NCBI RefSeq assembly: GCF_018100925.1
Contig: NZ_JAGJEH010000005.1
Coordinates: 418,068-482,067, forward strand
Direction of reading: 5' to 3'
DNA from: Pseudoalteromonas luteoviolacea
GTDB lineage: Bacteria; Pseudomonadota; Gammaproteobacteria; Enterobacterales; Alteromonadaceae
Length of the DNA stretch: 64,000 nt
Shown: positions 37,192 through 47,208 of the stretch, in pieces
Layout: each line of letters opens with the position of its first letter
How positions within the stretch are numbered: position 1 is the first letter of the stretch
Made by a program: the position numbers and the translations under genes
Notes under the pieces: model-generated
What the model saw: the letters and a program-made list of their open reading frames with translations, nothing else
The model's database searches: none
Told to the model about the DNA's origin: nothing

Positions 37192-37895
37192 TGGAGCATA
37201 TTTTTGGTAAGCGCAAAGCGTCAGAAGAGGGCGGTGAGCATTGGCTGTCTATCTCAGACTTGATGGCAGGCTTAATGATGGTGTTTTTATTTATCGCCAT
37301 TGTATTTATGCGCCACACCATGAAAGAAAATGAAAAAATAAAGAGTGTTGCAGTCGCTTATCAAGAAAACCAAGTCGCCATTTATGACTCGCTGATGAAA
37401 GAGTTTGAAAAAGACTTAGCAAAATGGGGCGCTGAGATCGACAAAGAAACACTGGCTTTTAATTTTCAATCACCAGATGTGTTGTTTGACGGCGGCGAAA
37501 TTGACATTAAACCACGATTTGCACGCATACTAGATGACTTTTTCCCGCGATATTTAAACGTACTCAAGCCATTTCGTAGTTCAATTGATGAAGTCAGGAT
37601 TGAAGGCCACACCAGTAGCGAGTGGAACAAAGATAGCACCGAAGAAGAAGCCTATTTTAAAAATATGAAGCTGTCACAAGGCAGAACTCGGGCGGTTTTA
37701 GCCTATTTATATAACTTAGTGCCAGAGGAAACGGCTTGGATAAAACGCAATATCGCGGCAGTTGGCTTTTCTTCGTCGCGTTTAATTTTGACTGAAAACG
37801 GCAAAGAAGACGCCGAGCAATCACGGCGAGTGAGCTTTAGGGCCATCACCAATGCACACATTCAGATTAAGCGCATTTTAGAGGCGCAAGAGTAA
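37191..37895 (+). CDS. zorB: Zorya anti-phage protein ZorB (MotB/OmpA-like)
   Basis: In 234 residues there is one TM helix (about 24-42) starting 'ISDLMAGLMMVFLFIAIVFM', where Asp23 matches the proton-binding Asp of MotB, then an OmpA-like peptidoglycan-binding domain ('VLFDGGEIDIKPRF', 'VRIEGHTSSEWNKD', 'NLKLSQGRTRAVLAYLY'-type helices, 'AAVGFSSSRLI'). Known role: stator partner of ZorA anchored to the cell wall. It overlaps zorA and zorE by one base on each side. Confidence 0.92.
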   Translation: MEHIFGKRKASEEGGEHWLSISDLMAGLMMVFLFIAIVFMRHTMKENEKIKSVAVAYQENQVAIYDSLMKEFEKDLAKWGAEIDKETLAFNFQSPDVLFDGGEIDIKPRFARILDDFFPRYLNVLKPFRSSIDEVRIEGHTSSEWNKDSTEEEAYFKNMKLSQGRTRAVLAYLYNLVPEETAWIKRNIAAVGFSSSRLILTENGKEDAEQSRRVSFRAITNAHIQIKRILEAQE

Positions 37896-39034
37896 TGGAA
37901 ATTGAAATAGACCTCAGTGGGCTACAAGCAGCCGTAGCTAGAATGGGGGCGCCGGATAAACAGATTAAACTCGACTCAGGGCTGGGTCGATTAAATGAAA
38001 TAGATAGTGGTCTTGGTAAAGGTCTGGTGTTAGGGGAAGATTTACAATTAACTGAAATTGATAACGATAATGGGATTTTATCATATAAGGGTCGGCAAGT
38101 TTTACTCTACATACCTTTGCAAACACTACCCATTGAAGACGTAATAAAAAATGGAAAGTTAAAAAGAGCTAAACGTCTACACGTCGCTGAGTGTAGAACA
38201 TTGGAAGCAATGAGGAATGATGGTCGTTATGATAGTTATTTTGTGACTAATGATATTAATGGAAAATATTTAGTTAAAGGAAAAAGCAAAATAACTAAAG
38301 GAGAAGTCGAAGGAATAGCAGAATTAGGTGTATGCATGAACTGTTTAGAGGTTCTTAATTATAAGGGCTATGCTGATAAAAATTATAATGAACGAAATGA
38401 AATTTTCCAAAGCCTAAGATTACCTGAATTGTTTTCAACCTATAGTTCTTACTTCAAATACTATCCTACACAGAAGACATCAATTGGTAGTTATACGCAA
38501 GACTGGAAACAAATATCTAGTCAATATAGACAAACACAAAATTATACATGTGAGCAGTGCGGCGTTGACTTGAACCAATACAAGTGGCTTTTACATACAC
38601 ATCATATTAACGGGGTAAAGACAGATAACTCCAGTAATAACATGCGTGCACTGTGCTTAGATTGCCATAAAAAACAGCCAAAGCATGAATATATGCAGGT
38701 GACTCACAAAGACCAGCTTTTAATAAATCAACTCCGAAGAGAGCAACATAAATTTGACTGTAGTGAATACTCAGATGTCCTGCAATATGCAGACTCAGCA
38801 TTAGAAGGGTTATTGCTAAAGTGCAGAAAACACAACTTACCCACGCCTGAGTTAGGTATTTGCATACAACTTGGCAATGAATTGGTATCGATTGACCTCG
38901 CTTGGCCGCGTAAAAAGTTTGCCGTGGTGATAGAGCACTCACAACTAGTAGCATTAAGAGCATTGGGCTGGGATGTATGGTTAGCCAGTGACGGGCTCGC
39001 CAACTTTTATGTGATGCAAAAATACATCCGTTAG
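37895..39034 (+). CDS. zorE: Zorya anti-phage protein ZorE (HNH endonuclease)
   Basis: The 379-residue protein has an unrecognised N-terminal half and an HNH nuclease at about residues 217-265: TCEQCG (Cys219, Cys222), then 'LLHTHHINGVKTDNSSNNMRALCLDCHKKQ' with the His-Asn-His core and the second Cys pair. A restriction-endonuclease-like C-terminal part follows ('EYSDVLQYADSALEGLLLKC...WPRKKFAVVIEHSQLVALRALGWDVW'). Presence of ZorE in place of ZorC and ZorD makes this type II Zorya. Known role: nuclease/nickase effector driven by ZorAB. Confidence 0.88.
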   Translation: MEIEIDLSGLQAAVARMGAPDKQIKLDSGLGRLNEIDSGLGKGLVLGEDLQLTEIDNDNGILSYKGRQVLLYIPLQTLPIEDVIKNGKLKRAKRLHVAECRTLEAMRNDGRYDSYFVTNDINGKYLVKGKSKITKGEVEGIAELGVCMNCLEVLNYKGYADKNYNERNEIFQSLRLPELFSTYSSYFKYYPTQKTSIGSYTQDWKQISSQYRQTQNYTCEQCGVDLNQYKWLLHTHHINGVKTDNSSNNMRALCLDCHKKQPKHEYMQVTHKDQLLINQLRREQHKFDCSEYSDVLQYADSALEGLLLKCRKHNLPTPELGICIQLGNELVSIDLAWPRKKFAVVIEHSQLVALRALGWDVWLASDGLANFYVMQKYIR

Positions 39035-39221
39035 GGCTCAATTTTAGGTAGCAAAAAGGGTATGATATTGCCATTAAAAACAGGTGGTTTTGGTTTTCAG
39101 CTAGCAAACAAGGTCAATTGCCTAAGTGCGTAAAACCTAAATTAGATGGCACCTGTTGGAACGAATTAACAAATCGCTTGTGATATATCAGTTGATGAAT
39201 TCACGACCGGAAATAAATTAA

Positions 39222-39246
39222 AAGTCATTGCTTCGTGCAATGACTT
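39222..39246 (+). promoter_or_regulatory. perfect hairpin just upstream of hsdM
   Basis: AAGTCATTG pairs exactly with CAATGACTT around the loop CTTCGTG, 13 bases before the hsdM start. There is no T run, so it is not a normal terminator. It could shape hsdM translation or be a protein-binding site controlling methylase before restriction. Confidence 0.5.
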
Positions 39247-39259
39247 GTTGGAAAAATAA

Positions 39260-41668
39260 ATGACGAATAATAACTTCTCTCAAACCGCTGCTTTTATCTG
39301 GTCAGTAGCTGACTTACTTCGCGGTGACTTTAAGCAATCTCAATATGGCCGCGTTATTTTACCTTTTACCCTTCTGCGCCGTCTTGAGTGTGTGTTATCA
39401 GAACCAAAAGAGGTTGTTGTTACACAGGCTGAAAAAGTAAAGGCCATGAACCTACCTGAAGAAGCACAGGAAAAAATGCTGCTTAGGGCAACAAATGGTT
39501 TGTCATTCTTTAATACCTCACCAATGAACCTTGGCAAAATGGGTCAGAGTGATATTAAAGACAACCTTGAAAACTACATTCAGTGCTTCTCTAAAGATGC
39601 CCGTGAAATCTTTGAACATTTTAAGTTTGATGAATTTGTTGGCCTGCTTGACGATGCTAACTTGCTTTATAAGGTGGTTGAAAAGTTTTCTAACACAGAC
39701 TTAAGCCCTAAAGCGATTTCAAACCACGACATGGGTTTAGTGTTTGAAGAGTTAATACGCCGATTTGCTGAAAGCTCTAACGAAACCGCAGGGGAGCACT
39801 TTACCCCACGTGATATCGTACGTTTAACAACGTCATTAGTCTTTATGGAAGACGATGACGCCCTAACCAAAGAGGGTATAATCCGTACCATATACGATCC
39901 AACAGCAGGTACAGGCGGCTTCCTATCATCAGGCATGGAATATGTGCATGAGCTAAACCCAAAAGCGGTGATGCGCGCCTTTGGTCAAGAGCTTAACCCA
40001 GAGTCATACGCTATCTGTAAAGCCGATATGCTGATCAAAGGGCAAGATGTTAGCCGTATTAAGTTGGGTAATACCTTATCAAACGACCAACTACCAGCTG
40101 AGCAATTCGATTACATGCTATCTAACCCACCATTTGGTGTAGATTGGAAAAAGATCGAAGGTGATATTAAAGATGAGCATATTTTAAAAGGCTTTGATGG
40201 TCGTTTCGGCGCAGGTCTTCCCCGTGTATCCGACGGCTCGCTACTGTTTTTAATGCACCTGATCAGTAAGATGCGTGACACTACCTCTGTTGCAGGCAAT
40301 ATCAGCGATGGTGGTCGTATTGGTATTATCTTAAATGGCTCACCACTCTTTACAGGTGGTGCAGGCAGTGGTGAGAGCGAGATCCGCCGCCATATTCTAG
40401 AAGCTGACTTACTAGAAGCGATTATCGCTTTACCAACTGATATGTTCTACAACACGGGTATCGCCACGTATGTGTGGGTGCTTACCAATAAAAAAGAAGC
40501 AGAGCGCAAAGGCAAAGTACAGTTAATAGATGGCTCTAATTTGTGCGGAAAAATGCGCAAATCACTTGGCTCTAAACGTAACTTGATGAGTGATGATGAT
40601 ATTAAAACCATCACCCGTGCTTTTGGTGACTTTGAAGTGATAGACGTACGACCTGTTGATAAGCCCATCTCTTCACAAGGGCAAGAAAAGTCTAACCGTG
40701 GGCGTCAATCAACGACCCCTAAAACAGAAGCGCCGAAAACCTTTGCGAGCAAAATTTTCAATACTTACGAGTTTGGCTATCGTCGTTTAACCATTGAGCG
40801 TCCATTAAGGTTGTCATCGCAAATAACAGATGAAGCAATTGAATCACTGCGTTTTGCGCCAAAGCCATACAACTCAATCATGCAGCGCATATATCAAGAT
40901 TATAATTCGTCTTGGACTGACGAAACCTATGGTCAGTTAAGTGAAGTTGAAAGCGAAATCCGCCAGCTTATCAAAGCTGAGTTCAGTGAGCTAAAAGAAA
41001 AGCAAATCAAAGATGTGCTGGATAGCAAAATCTGGTTGTTCCAAAAAATGCTAATGGAGAAAGTACACAACCTTCAGGAGCAGCTTGGTGATACTTTAGG
41101 TGGTAAAGCAAACCGTTCTGATGACTTTAACCAGTTTGATATTGACTACAACAAAGCGCTAAAAGCCATCGATGTTAAATTTGATACTAAAGAGAAAAAG
41201 CAATTCTTAGATGCTGTCACCAATAAAAACCCAGACGCAGAACGCGTTGTTGATAAAGCCTTAAAAACGGATGTTGATGAGCTTTATGGTGCGTTTGAAT
41301 ACCAAGGTGATGTCACCAAATGGCAAAATAAAGTGGTGTCATTTAAGCAAGATGGCGACTTGCGCGATAACGAGAATGTGCCATTAAGCGGAGCTTATGA
41401 AAAAGGTAAGAGCACTCCTGAAATAACCACATCTGATTTAATCGAAACCTACTTTAATAAAGAAGTTGCACCACACGTCGCAGATGCATGGATCAATGCC
41501 ACTAAACGAGATGAAAAAGACGGTGAAATCGGTGTTGTCGGCTATGAAATACCCTTTAACCGTCATTTCTATATCTATCAACCACCTCGAGCATTGGAAG
41601 AGATAGATAAAGATCTAGATGAAGTCAGTAAAGATATTATGATGTTACTTCAAGAGGTACATTCGTAA
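39260..41668 (+). CDS. hsdM: type I restriction-modification methyltransferase subunit HsdM
   Basis: The N-terminal helical domain (HsdM_N) is followed by the N6-adenine methyltransferase core: SAM motif [10 protein letters not shown] (about residues 212-221) and catalytic NPPF at 289-292. At 802 residues it is longer than the usual 500-550, with a helical C-terminal extension of about 250 residues beginning near '[13 protein letters not shown]'. It methylates adenine in the site chosen by HsdS and forms the core of the restriction complex. Stop overlaps the hsdS start (TAATG). Weak GGA ribosome site; a hairpin lies just upstream. Confidence 0.93.
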   Translation: MTNNNFSQTAAFIWSVADLLRGDFKQSQYGRVILPFTLLRRLECVLSEPKEVVVTQAEKVKAMNLPEEAQEKMLLRATNGLSFFNTSPMNLGKMGQSDIKDNLENYIQCFSKDAREIFEHFKFDEFVGLLDDANLLYKVVEKFSNTDLSPKAISNHDMGLVFEELIRRFAESSNETAGEHFTPRDIVRLTTSLVFMEDDDALTKEGIIRTIYDPTAGTGGFLSSGMEYVHELNPKAVMRAFGQELNPESYAICKADMLIKGQDVSRIKLGNTLSNDQLPAEQFDYMLSNPPFGVDWKKIEGDIKDEHILKGFDGRFGAGLPRVSDGSLLFLMHLISKMRDTTSVAGNISDGGRIGIILNGSPLFTGGAGSGESEIRRHILEADLLEAIIALPTDMFYNTGIATYVWVLTNKKEAERKGKVQLIDGSNLCGKMRKSLGSKRNLMSDDDIKTITRAFGDFEVIDVRPVDKPISSQGQEKSNRGRQSTTPKTEAPKTFASKIFNTYEFGYRRLTIERPLRLSSQITDEAIESLRFAPKPYNSIMQRIYQDYNSSWTDETYGQLSEVESEIRQLIKAEFSELKEKQIKDVLDSKIWLFQKMLMEKVHNLQEQLGDTLGGKANRSDDFNQFDIDYNKALKAIDVKFDTKEKKQFLDAVTNKNPDAERVVDKALKTDVDELYGAFEYQGDVTKWQNKVVSFKQDGDLRDNENVPLSGAYEKGKSTPEITTSDLIETYFNKEVAPHVADAWINATKRDEKDGEIGVVGYEIPFNRHFYIYQPPRALEEIDKDLDEVSKDIMMLLQEVHS

Positions 41669-43029
41669 TGAGCAAGTATAAACCGTACCCTGAATACAAG
41701 GATTCGCAAGACTCTTTATTAGGAGATGTTCCGAAGCATTGGCAGCTGACTAGAGTGAAATATGTTGCGGAATTGACACCTAAAAAGCCAATGGTTGATC
41801 GAAGTATAGATTGTAGTTTCATACCTATGGAAAAGCTCAAAACTGACTCTATCATCCTAGATGAAACAAAAAAGGTAGGCGATGTATATGACGGTTATAC
41901 CTACTTTGCTGATGGCGACATATTGTTGGCAAAGGTTACACCGTGTTTCGAAAATAAAAATATAGCCATTGCTAGTGGACTTAAAAATAAGATTGGTTTT
42001 GGTTCTTCTGAAATATATACCATTCGAGCTAGTGTAAAAGTAGATAAAAGATTTTTATTCTATCGACTACAAGAAGATGGCTTTATGGATATGGCTATCG
42101 GTTCTATGACCGGAGCTGGTGGGTTAAAACGTGTTCCCTCAGAAACAATAACTAACTATACATACGCTTCCCCATCGGAAGGTGAACAAACTCAGATTGC
42201 CAATTACCTTGATCACGAAACCGCCAAAATCGATACCCTTATCGAAAAGCAACAACAGCTTATTAAGCTATTAAAAGAAAAGCGCCAAGCCGTGATCAGC
42301 CATGCGGTGACTAAAGGTCTGAATCCTGAAGTACGATTGAAAGATTCAGGTGTGGAATGGTTAGGTGATGTTCCAGAACATTGGAGAATTAAGCGACTAA
42401 GATATTTAGGAACTTGCCAAAATGGAATAAACATTGGTGCAGATAGCTTTGGTTCTGGTTACCCGTTTATCAGTTACGGTGACGCTTATAAAAATGAAGT
42501 GCTCCCTGAGAATGGTAGCGGCTTAGTTCAATCAACAGAGCAAGATAGAGAAATATATTCTGTTAAAACTGGTGATGTAATATTTACTAGAACGTCTGAA
42601 ACTGTTGAAGAAATTGGCTTTTCATCTACATGTTTGAAGACAGTTAAAGATGCAACTTTTGCAGGTTTTTTAATTAGATTTAGGCCTGAAACAGACGCTC
42701 TTTTTTCTGGATTTTCCAAATATTACTTTCGAAGCTCATTGATGAGAGTTTTCTTCATTAAAGAAATGAACTTAGTCACTAGAGCTTCTCTGAGCCAAGA
42801 TTTGCTAAAGAAACTTTCGGTTGCATTACCACCTATTAATGAACAGAAGAAAATAGCAGAATATTTAGATAAGCAATCAGACGCTTTTGACAAGTTAGTG
42901 TTAAATGCAGAATTGTCCATCCAACTGTTAAATGAGCGCCGTACAGCATTAATATCAGCCGCAGTCACGGGTAAAATTGATGTACGCAATTGGAAAAAGC
43001 CTAAAGTGAGTGAAGAGGAAGTGGCGTAA
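41668..43029 (+). CDS. hsdS: type I restriction-modification specificity subunit HsdS
   Basis: Two target-recognition domains are joined by long conserved helices. First TRD opens 'KYKPYPEYKDSQDSLLGDVPKHW' and ends 'IANYLDHETAKIDTLIEKQQQLIKLLKEKRQAVISHAVTKGL'; the second opens 'DSGVEWLGDVPEHWRIKRLRYL' and ends 'IAEYLDKQSDAFDKLVLNAELSIQLLNERRTALISAAVTGKI'. The matching ends of the two halves show the usual pseudo-dimer. It picks the bipartite DNA site. The DUF4145 gene overlaps its stop (TAATG). Confidence 0.93.
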   Translation: MSKYKPYPEYKDSQDSLLGDVPKHWQLTRVKYVAELTPKKPMVDRSIDCSFIPMEKLKTDSIILDETKKVGDVYDGYTYFADGDILLAKVTPCFENKNIAIASGLKNKIGFGSSEIYTIRASVKVDKRFLFYRLQEDGFMDMAIGSMTGAGGLKRVPSETITNYTYASPSEGEQTQIANYLDHETAKIDTLIEKQQQLIKLLKEKRQAVISHAVTKGLNPEVRLKDSGVEWLGDVPEHWRIKRLRYLGTCQNGINIGADSFGSGYPFISYGDAYKNEVLPENGSGLVQSTEQDREIYSVKTGDVIFTRTSETVEEIGFSSTCLKTVKDATFAGFLIRFRPETDALFSGFSKYYFRSSLMRVFFIKEMNLVTRASLSQDLLKKLSVALPPINEQKKIAEYLDKQSDAFDKLVLNAELSIQLLNERRTALISAAVTGKIDVRNWKKPKVSEEEVA

Positions 43030-43910
43030 TGGATTTAAACTTATGGAAGGGAATTTCTAACTTTGTTGCAATTGATAAGTACCCGACATTACCTTGCCCT
43101 CATTGCAACAAGCATTCTCTGATATTAGAGCGAGATAGTGTACAAACCCGTGTCGCTCCAGAAAAGGTCTTACTTGAAGCCAATAGAAAGTACCGAGGGG
43201 AAAAGAAAAAGCAGCAACAAAGTAGCCAAAAGAGCATTGAAACGATAACCAAGTCCAATGGAACTTGGTTACCATTGTTAGTAGCGGTTTATAGTGCTTA
43301 TCAAGACAGTGTTGCAGCCATCAATGGCACGCCATTTTTATTCAGTGGCTTTTTTAAGTGCAACGAGTGTGAGCATCACGTATCAGCTACAGGTATTCTA
43401 TTAAAGCCTGCAAAGGGCTTAAGTGATGTTGAAAAAACACCACACATTAAAGTTGATAACTTCTCACCAACAGTGCCTATTTTCCCGCTTTCAAGTAATA
43501 CACCCAAAGTAATTGGTGAAGAGTTGTTTGATGCATTTAAACACTTTCATTTTGATCCACCATCATCCGCTTCAAAATTGCGACGAGCAATTGAAAAGTT
43601 CTGTGACGATATGCAAGTTGAAGGCAGTAACCTTAATCGAAAAGTACAAAACCTTGCTAAAACTCATCCAGAAGAAGCGTCCTACCTTGAGCCATTAAAG
43701 TTAGTGGGTAATGAAGGTACGCACGGTTCAAATGTTGAAGAGTTAGATTTGTTATACGCATTCCAAATGTTTCAGTTTGTATTGGAATTATATGACAGAA
43801 AAGCACGCTTTGAATCGTTACAAGAAACGTATGACAAATTAGCAAATAAAGTCGGCAGAGAGCGCTTGCAACTTGCACACAAAAAAGAACAAGCAGTTGA
43901 AGTGATATAA
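43029..43910 (+). CDS. DUF4145 zinc-ribbon protein within the type I R-M operon
   Basis: 293 residues. Two Cys pairs, 'PCPHCN' near residue 18 and 'KCNECEHHVSATG' near 111, make a zinc ribbon, followed by the DUF4145 helical domain ('LRRAIEKFCDDM', 'VGNEGTHGSNVEELDLLYAFQMFQFVLELY'). DUF4145 is a HEPN-like domain found next to restriction systems; function not settled. Its start overlaps hsdS and hsdR follows 21 bases later, so it is an integral cistron, not a passenger. It may link restriction to a backup toxic response (inference). Confidence 0.8.
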   Translation: MDLNLWKGISNFVAIDKYPTLPCPHCNKHSLILERDSVQTRVAPEKVLLEANRKYRGEKKKQQQSSQKSIETITKSNGTWLPLLVAVYSAYQDSVAAINGTPFLFSGFFKCNECEHHVSATGILLKPAKGLSDVEKTPHIKVDNFSPTVPIFPLSSNTPKVIGEELFDAFKHFHFDPPSSASKLRRAIEKFCDDMQVEGSNLNRKVQNLAKTHPEEASYLEPLKLVGNEGTHGSNVEELDLLYAFQMFQFVLELYDRKARFESLQETYDKLANKVGRERLQLAHKKEQAVEVI

Positions 43911-43931
43911 ACGGACTAATAAGAAGCAGTT

Positions 43932-46900
43932 ATGAATGACGCAACCCAAGAAAAAATTTTTCAAAACGATATTATCACCCAAATGGTGGCAAATGGTTGG
44001 GTGCAAGGCCAGCCAGAGCACTATAATCGTGAGTCAGCTTTATACGAGCAAGATGTATTAGCTTTTGTAAAAGAGACACAACCAAAAGAGTGGCAAAAAT
44101 TTTGTAAGGTTTACCCGATTGATTCTGAGCGCCACTTTATAGATGCACTCGTGGTACAGCTTAAAAAAGCGGATATTAATGCTACCGACCAAGCATCGCG
44201 AACCTATGGCACTTTGGGTGTATTGCGCCACGGCTTAAAAATTCGTAATGCACGTTTTTCATTATGCCAGTTTAAGCCAGAGCATGATTTAAACCCTGAA
44301 ACCCTTGCCCGTTACCAGCAGAATATTTGCCGTATTGTGCCTGAGCTTGTTTACAGCCCGCATGCTACCAAAGAGCATTTAGCCGCAACTGGCAAAAAAG
44401 CTAAGGCATGGCGTATAGACTTGGTGCTGTTTGTTAATGGCTTGCCTGTATCAACTTTAGAGCTTAAGTCTGAATTTAAGCAAGCCGTAGAAAATGCTAT
44501 AAAGCAATATAAACGCACTCGCTTACCTAAAGATCCTGCCACCAAAAAGCCAGAACCGTTATTAACCTTTAAACGCGGTGCGTTAGTACACTTTGCCGTA
44601 AGCCAATATGAAGTCTATATGGCAACTAAACTGGCAGGTGACGATACCTTCTTTCTACCGTTTAACAAAGGTACAAGTGAAGGTGGCGCAGGTAATGATA
44701 TTCCAACGCTCTCTAATGAAAGGGATCTAAACCGCTATGCAACAGATTACTTGTGGAATGAAGTATTAACGCCAGATAACCTTTTGAATATTATTGGCCG
44801 CTTTATTCACTTACAGATTGAAGAGAAGGAAGATTGGGAAGGGCGTAAAACAAAAAAAGAAACCCTGATATTCCCGCGTTATCACCAATGGAATGTGGTC
44901 ACTAAATTGATTGGTGCTGCCATAGAGGAGGGCACGGGCAATAGATACCTTGTGCAACACAGTGCAGGGTCAGGTAAATCAAACTCGATTGCTTGGACAG
45001 CGCACCAGCTTTCAACCTTGTATGATGCGAAGGGCAACAAGCAATTTCACTCTGTTATTGTGGTAACAGATAGAACTGTTCTTGATGATCAGCTACAAGA
45101 TACCATTTATCAATTTGAACATGCCGATGGTGTGGTTCAAAAGATAAACACTAAGGAAGATAAAGGTCGTTCTAAATCTGAAAAGCTTGCTGAAGCTTTA
45201 GAGCATTCAGCGCCGATTATCATAGTCACTATTCAAACCTTCCCGTTTGTATTGCGTGCCATTGAAAACTCTACCTCGCTCAAAGAGCGTAACTATGCGG
45301 TCATTGCTGATGAAGCGCACTCATCGCAAAGTGGTTCTACAGCGCGTCAGTTAAAAGAAGTATTGATGACAGACGAAGCTGACGATGATACAGAATTAAC
45401 TTCCGAAGATATTCTAGATGCAACGATTGCCGCTCGCCGTGGGAGCGCCAACTTAAACTACTATGCCTTTACGGCAACACCCAAGGCTAAAACACTAGAG
45501 CTATTTGGTCGCAAACCTAACCCTGATTTACCTGCATCAAAACAAAACAAACCAGAAGCGTTTCATGTTTATTCTATGCGCCAAGCCATTGAAGAGGGCT
45601 TTATTCTTGATGTATTGAAAAACTACACCAATTACCAAGTTGCCTATCAACTAGCGCAAAAAATTGAAGCGGCAGATCAAGAGGTGGATAGCAAAAAGGC
45701 CAAAGTAAAACTGAACCAATGGGTGCGCTTGCATGAATACAATATCTCACAAAAGGTGAAGGTGATTGTTGAACACTTTAAAGACAATGTAATGGGCTTA
45801 TTGGGCGGCCAAGCAAAAGCCATGGTTGTGACTAGCTCTCGTAAAGAAGCGGTGCGCTATAAACTGGCTTTTGATAAATATGTGACAGAAAACGGCTATC
45901 AGTCTATTCGTGCTTTGGTGGCATTTTCAGGTGAAGTTGAATTTAACAAAGATGACCCTGACTCTATTGCTTTGCTTGATCAAAAGTTCACTGAAAAAAG
46001 CATGAACCCAGATCTTAAACAAGATATGCGTAAGGCGTTTGACACCGACAGCTATCAACTCATGCTGGTGGCGAATAAGTTCCAAACAGGGTTTGATCAA
46101 CCGAAACTATGCGCCATGTATGTGGATAAAAAGTTGGGTGGTGTTGAATGTGTTCAAACGTTATCTCGTTTAAATCGTACTTACCCTGGTAAAGCGCAGT
46201 GCGGTACATTTGTACTCGACTTCTTCAATGATCCTCAAGATATTCTTGATGCCTTTCAGCCTTACTACCAAACAGCAGAACTCGCTGATGTAACAAACCC
46301 TGATGTGGTATTTGAGTTATATGAAAAGCTACGCACCAGCGGCATATTCCTATGGAGTGAAGTTGAGCAGTTCTGTGAAGCATTCTTCACTAAAAACAAA
46401 TCAAATGCAGCTATTAGTAATATCTGTAAGCCTGCGGTAGACCGTTGGCAAAAACGCTATAGCTTAGCGGTAGACGCTTACATTCAAGCCAAAGACATGT
46501 TTGAGCGCACCAAAAAAACAGGTGACGCAGTGCTGATTGCCAATGCTGAAAATAGCTTTAAAGAGTGTAAGCAAGAGAAAGACCGCCTCGAAATCTTCAA
46601 AAAGGATTTAGGCAGCTTTACTCGCTTTTACGAGTTTATGTCGCAAATAGTGGACTATGACGATAAAGAGCTAGAGAAACTTAGCCTCTATGCACGACAC
46701 CTTCGTCCGTTATTACGCGAAAAGGTGATTGAAGAAGATGATATCGATCTTGATAACGTAGTAATGAGCCATTACCGCTTATCTAAAATTCGCCAGCAAG
46801 ATATTAAATTAAAAGAAGACAGTCCCGAATCCCAGCTTGAGCCAAGCAGTGATGTGGGTAGTGCAAAGGCGAAGGACAAAAAAGAAGAGTTTATGTCCAA

Positions 46901-47195
46901 CATACTGGCTCGCCTGAATGAGGTGTTCATCACCGACAACCTCACTGACAAAGATATGATCAACTATGCATTCACCGTGCGCGACAAGCTCACTGAAAAT
47001 GAGTCGGTGATGAAGCAAATAGCCAATAACTCTCGTGAGCAAGCCATGCTCGGCGACTTCCCTCAAGCCATTGATGACGCGATCTTGGACAGCAGTGCAG
47101 CTCATCAAGAGCAAATGATGCAGTTGTTGTCTGACCCATCGAAAACAGCGCAGTTTGCACGGGTAGTGTTTGATATGTTGAACGTGAAAGGATAA
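43932..47195 (+). CDS. hsdR: type I restriction-modification restriction subunit HsdR
   Basis: 1087 residues. An N-terminal PD-(D/E)XK nuclease ('WRIDLVLFVNGLPVSTLELKSE'), then a SF2 helicase/translocase: Walker A AGSGKS (about 345-350), 'VVTDRTVLDDQL', DEAH (460-463), 'YYAFTATPKAKT', motif VI 'QTLSRLNRTYPGK'. A C-terminal helical domain binds HsdM ('EEDDIDLDNVVMSHYRLSKI'). It pulls DNA in and cuts at a distance from unmethylated sites. The SLATT-like gene starts only 13 bases after the stop, so the restriction and RADAR operons may be read together. Confidence 0.94.
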   Translation: MNDATQEKIFQNDIITQMVANGWVQGQPEHYNRESALYEQDVLAFVKETQPKEWQKFCKVYPIDSERHFIDALVVQLKKADINATDQASRTYGTLGVLRHGLKIRNARFSLCQFKPEHDLNPETLARYQQNICRIVPELVYSPHATKEHLAATGKKAKAWRIDLVLFVNGLPVSTLELKSEFKQAVENAIKQYKRTRLPKDPATKKPEPLLTFKRGALVHFAVSQYEVYMATKLAGDDTFFLPFNKGTSEGGAGNDIPTLSNERDLNRYATDYLWNEVLTPDNLLNIIGRFIHLQIEEKEDWEGRKTKKETLIFPRYHQWNVVTKLIGAAIEEGTGNRYLVQHSAGSGKSNSIAWTAHQLSTLYDAKGNKQFHSVIVVTDRTVLDDQLQDTIYQFEHADGVVQKINTKEDKGRSKSEKLAEALEHSAPIIIVTIQTFPFVLRAIENSTSLKERNYAVIADEAHSSQSGSTARQLKEVLMTDEADDDTELTSEDILDATIAARRGSANLNYYAFTATPKAKTLELFGRKPNPDLPASKQNKPEAFHVYSMRQAIEEGFILDVLKNYTNYQVAYQLAQKIEAADQEVDSKKAKVKLNQWVRLHEYNISQKVKVIVEHFKDNVMGLLGGQAKAMVVTSSRKEAVRYKLAFDKYVTENGYQSIRALVAFSGEVEFNKDDPDSIALLDQKFTEKSMNPDLKQDMRKAFDTDSYQLMLVANKFQTGFDQPKLCAMYVDKKLGGVECVQTLSRLNRTYPGKAQCGTFVLDFFNDPQDILDAFQPYYQTAELADVTNPDVVFELYEKLRTSGIFLWSEVEQFCEAFFTKNKSNAAISNICKPAVDRWQKRYSLAVDAYIQAKDMFERTKKTGDAVLIANAENSFKECKQEKDRLEIFKKDLGSFTRFYEFMSQIVDYDDKELEKLSLYARHLRPLLREKVIEEDDIDLDNVVMSHYRLSKIRQQDIKLKEDSPESQLEPSSDVGSAKAKDKKEEFMSNILARLNEVFITDNLTDKDMINYAFTVRDKLTENESVMKQIANNSREQAMLGDFPQAIDDAILDSSAAHQEQMMQLLSDPSKTAQFARVVFDMLNVKG

Positions 47196-47208
47196 AAGGC
47201 CGACAGTA

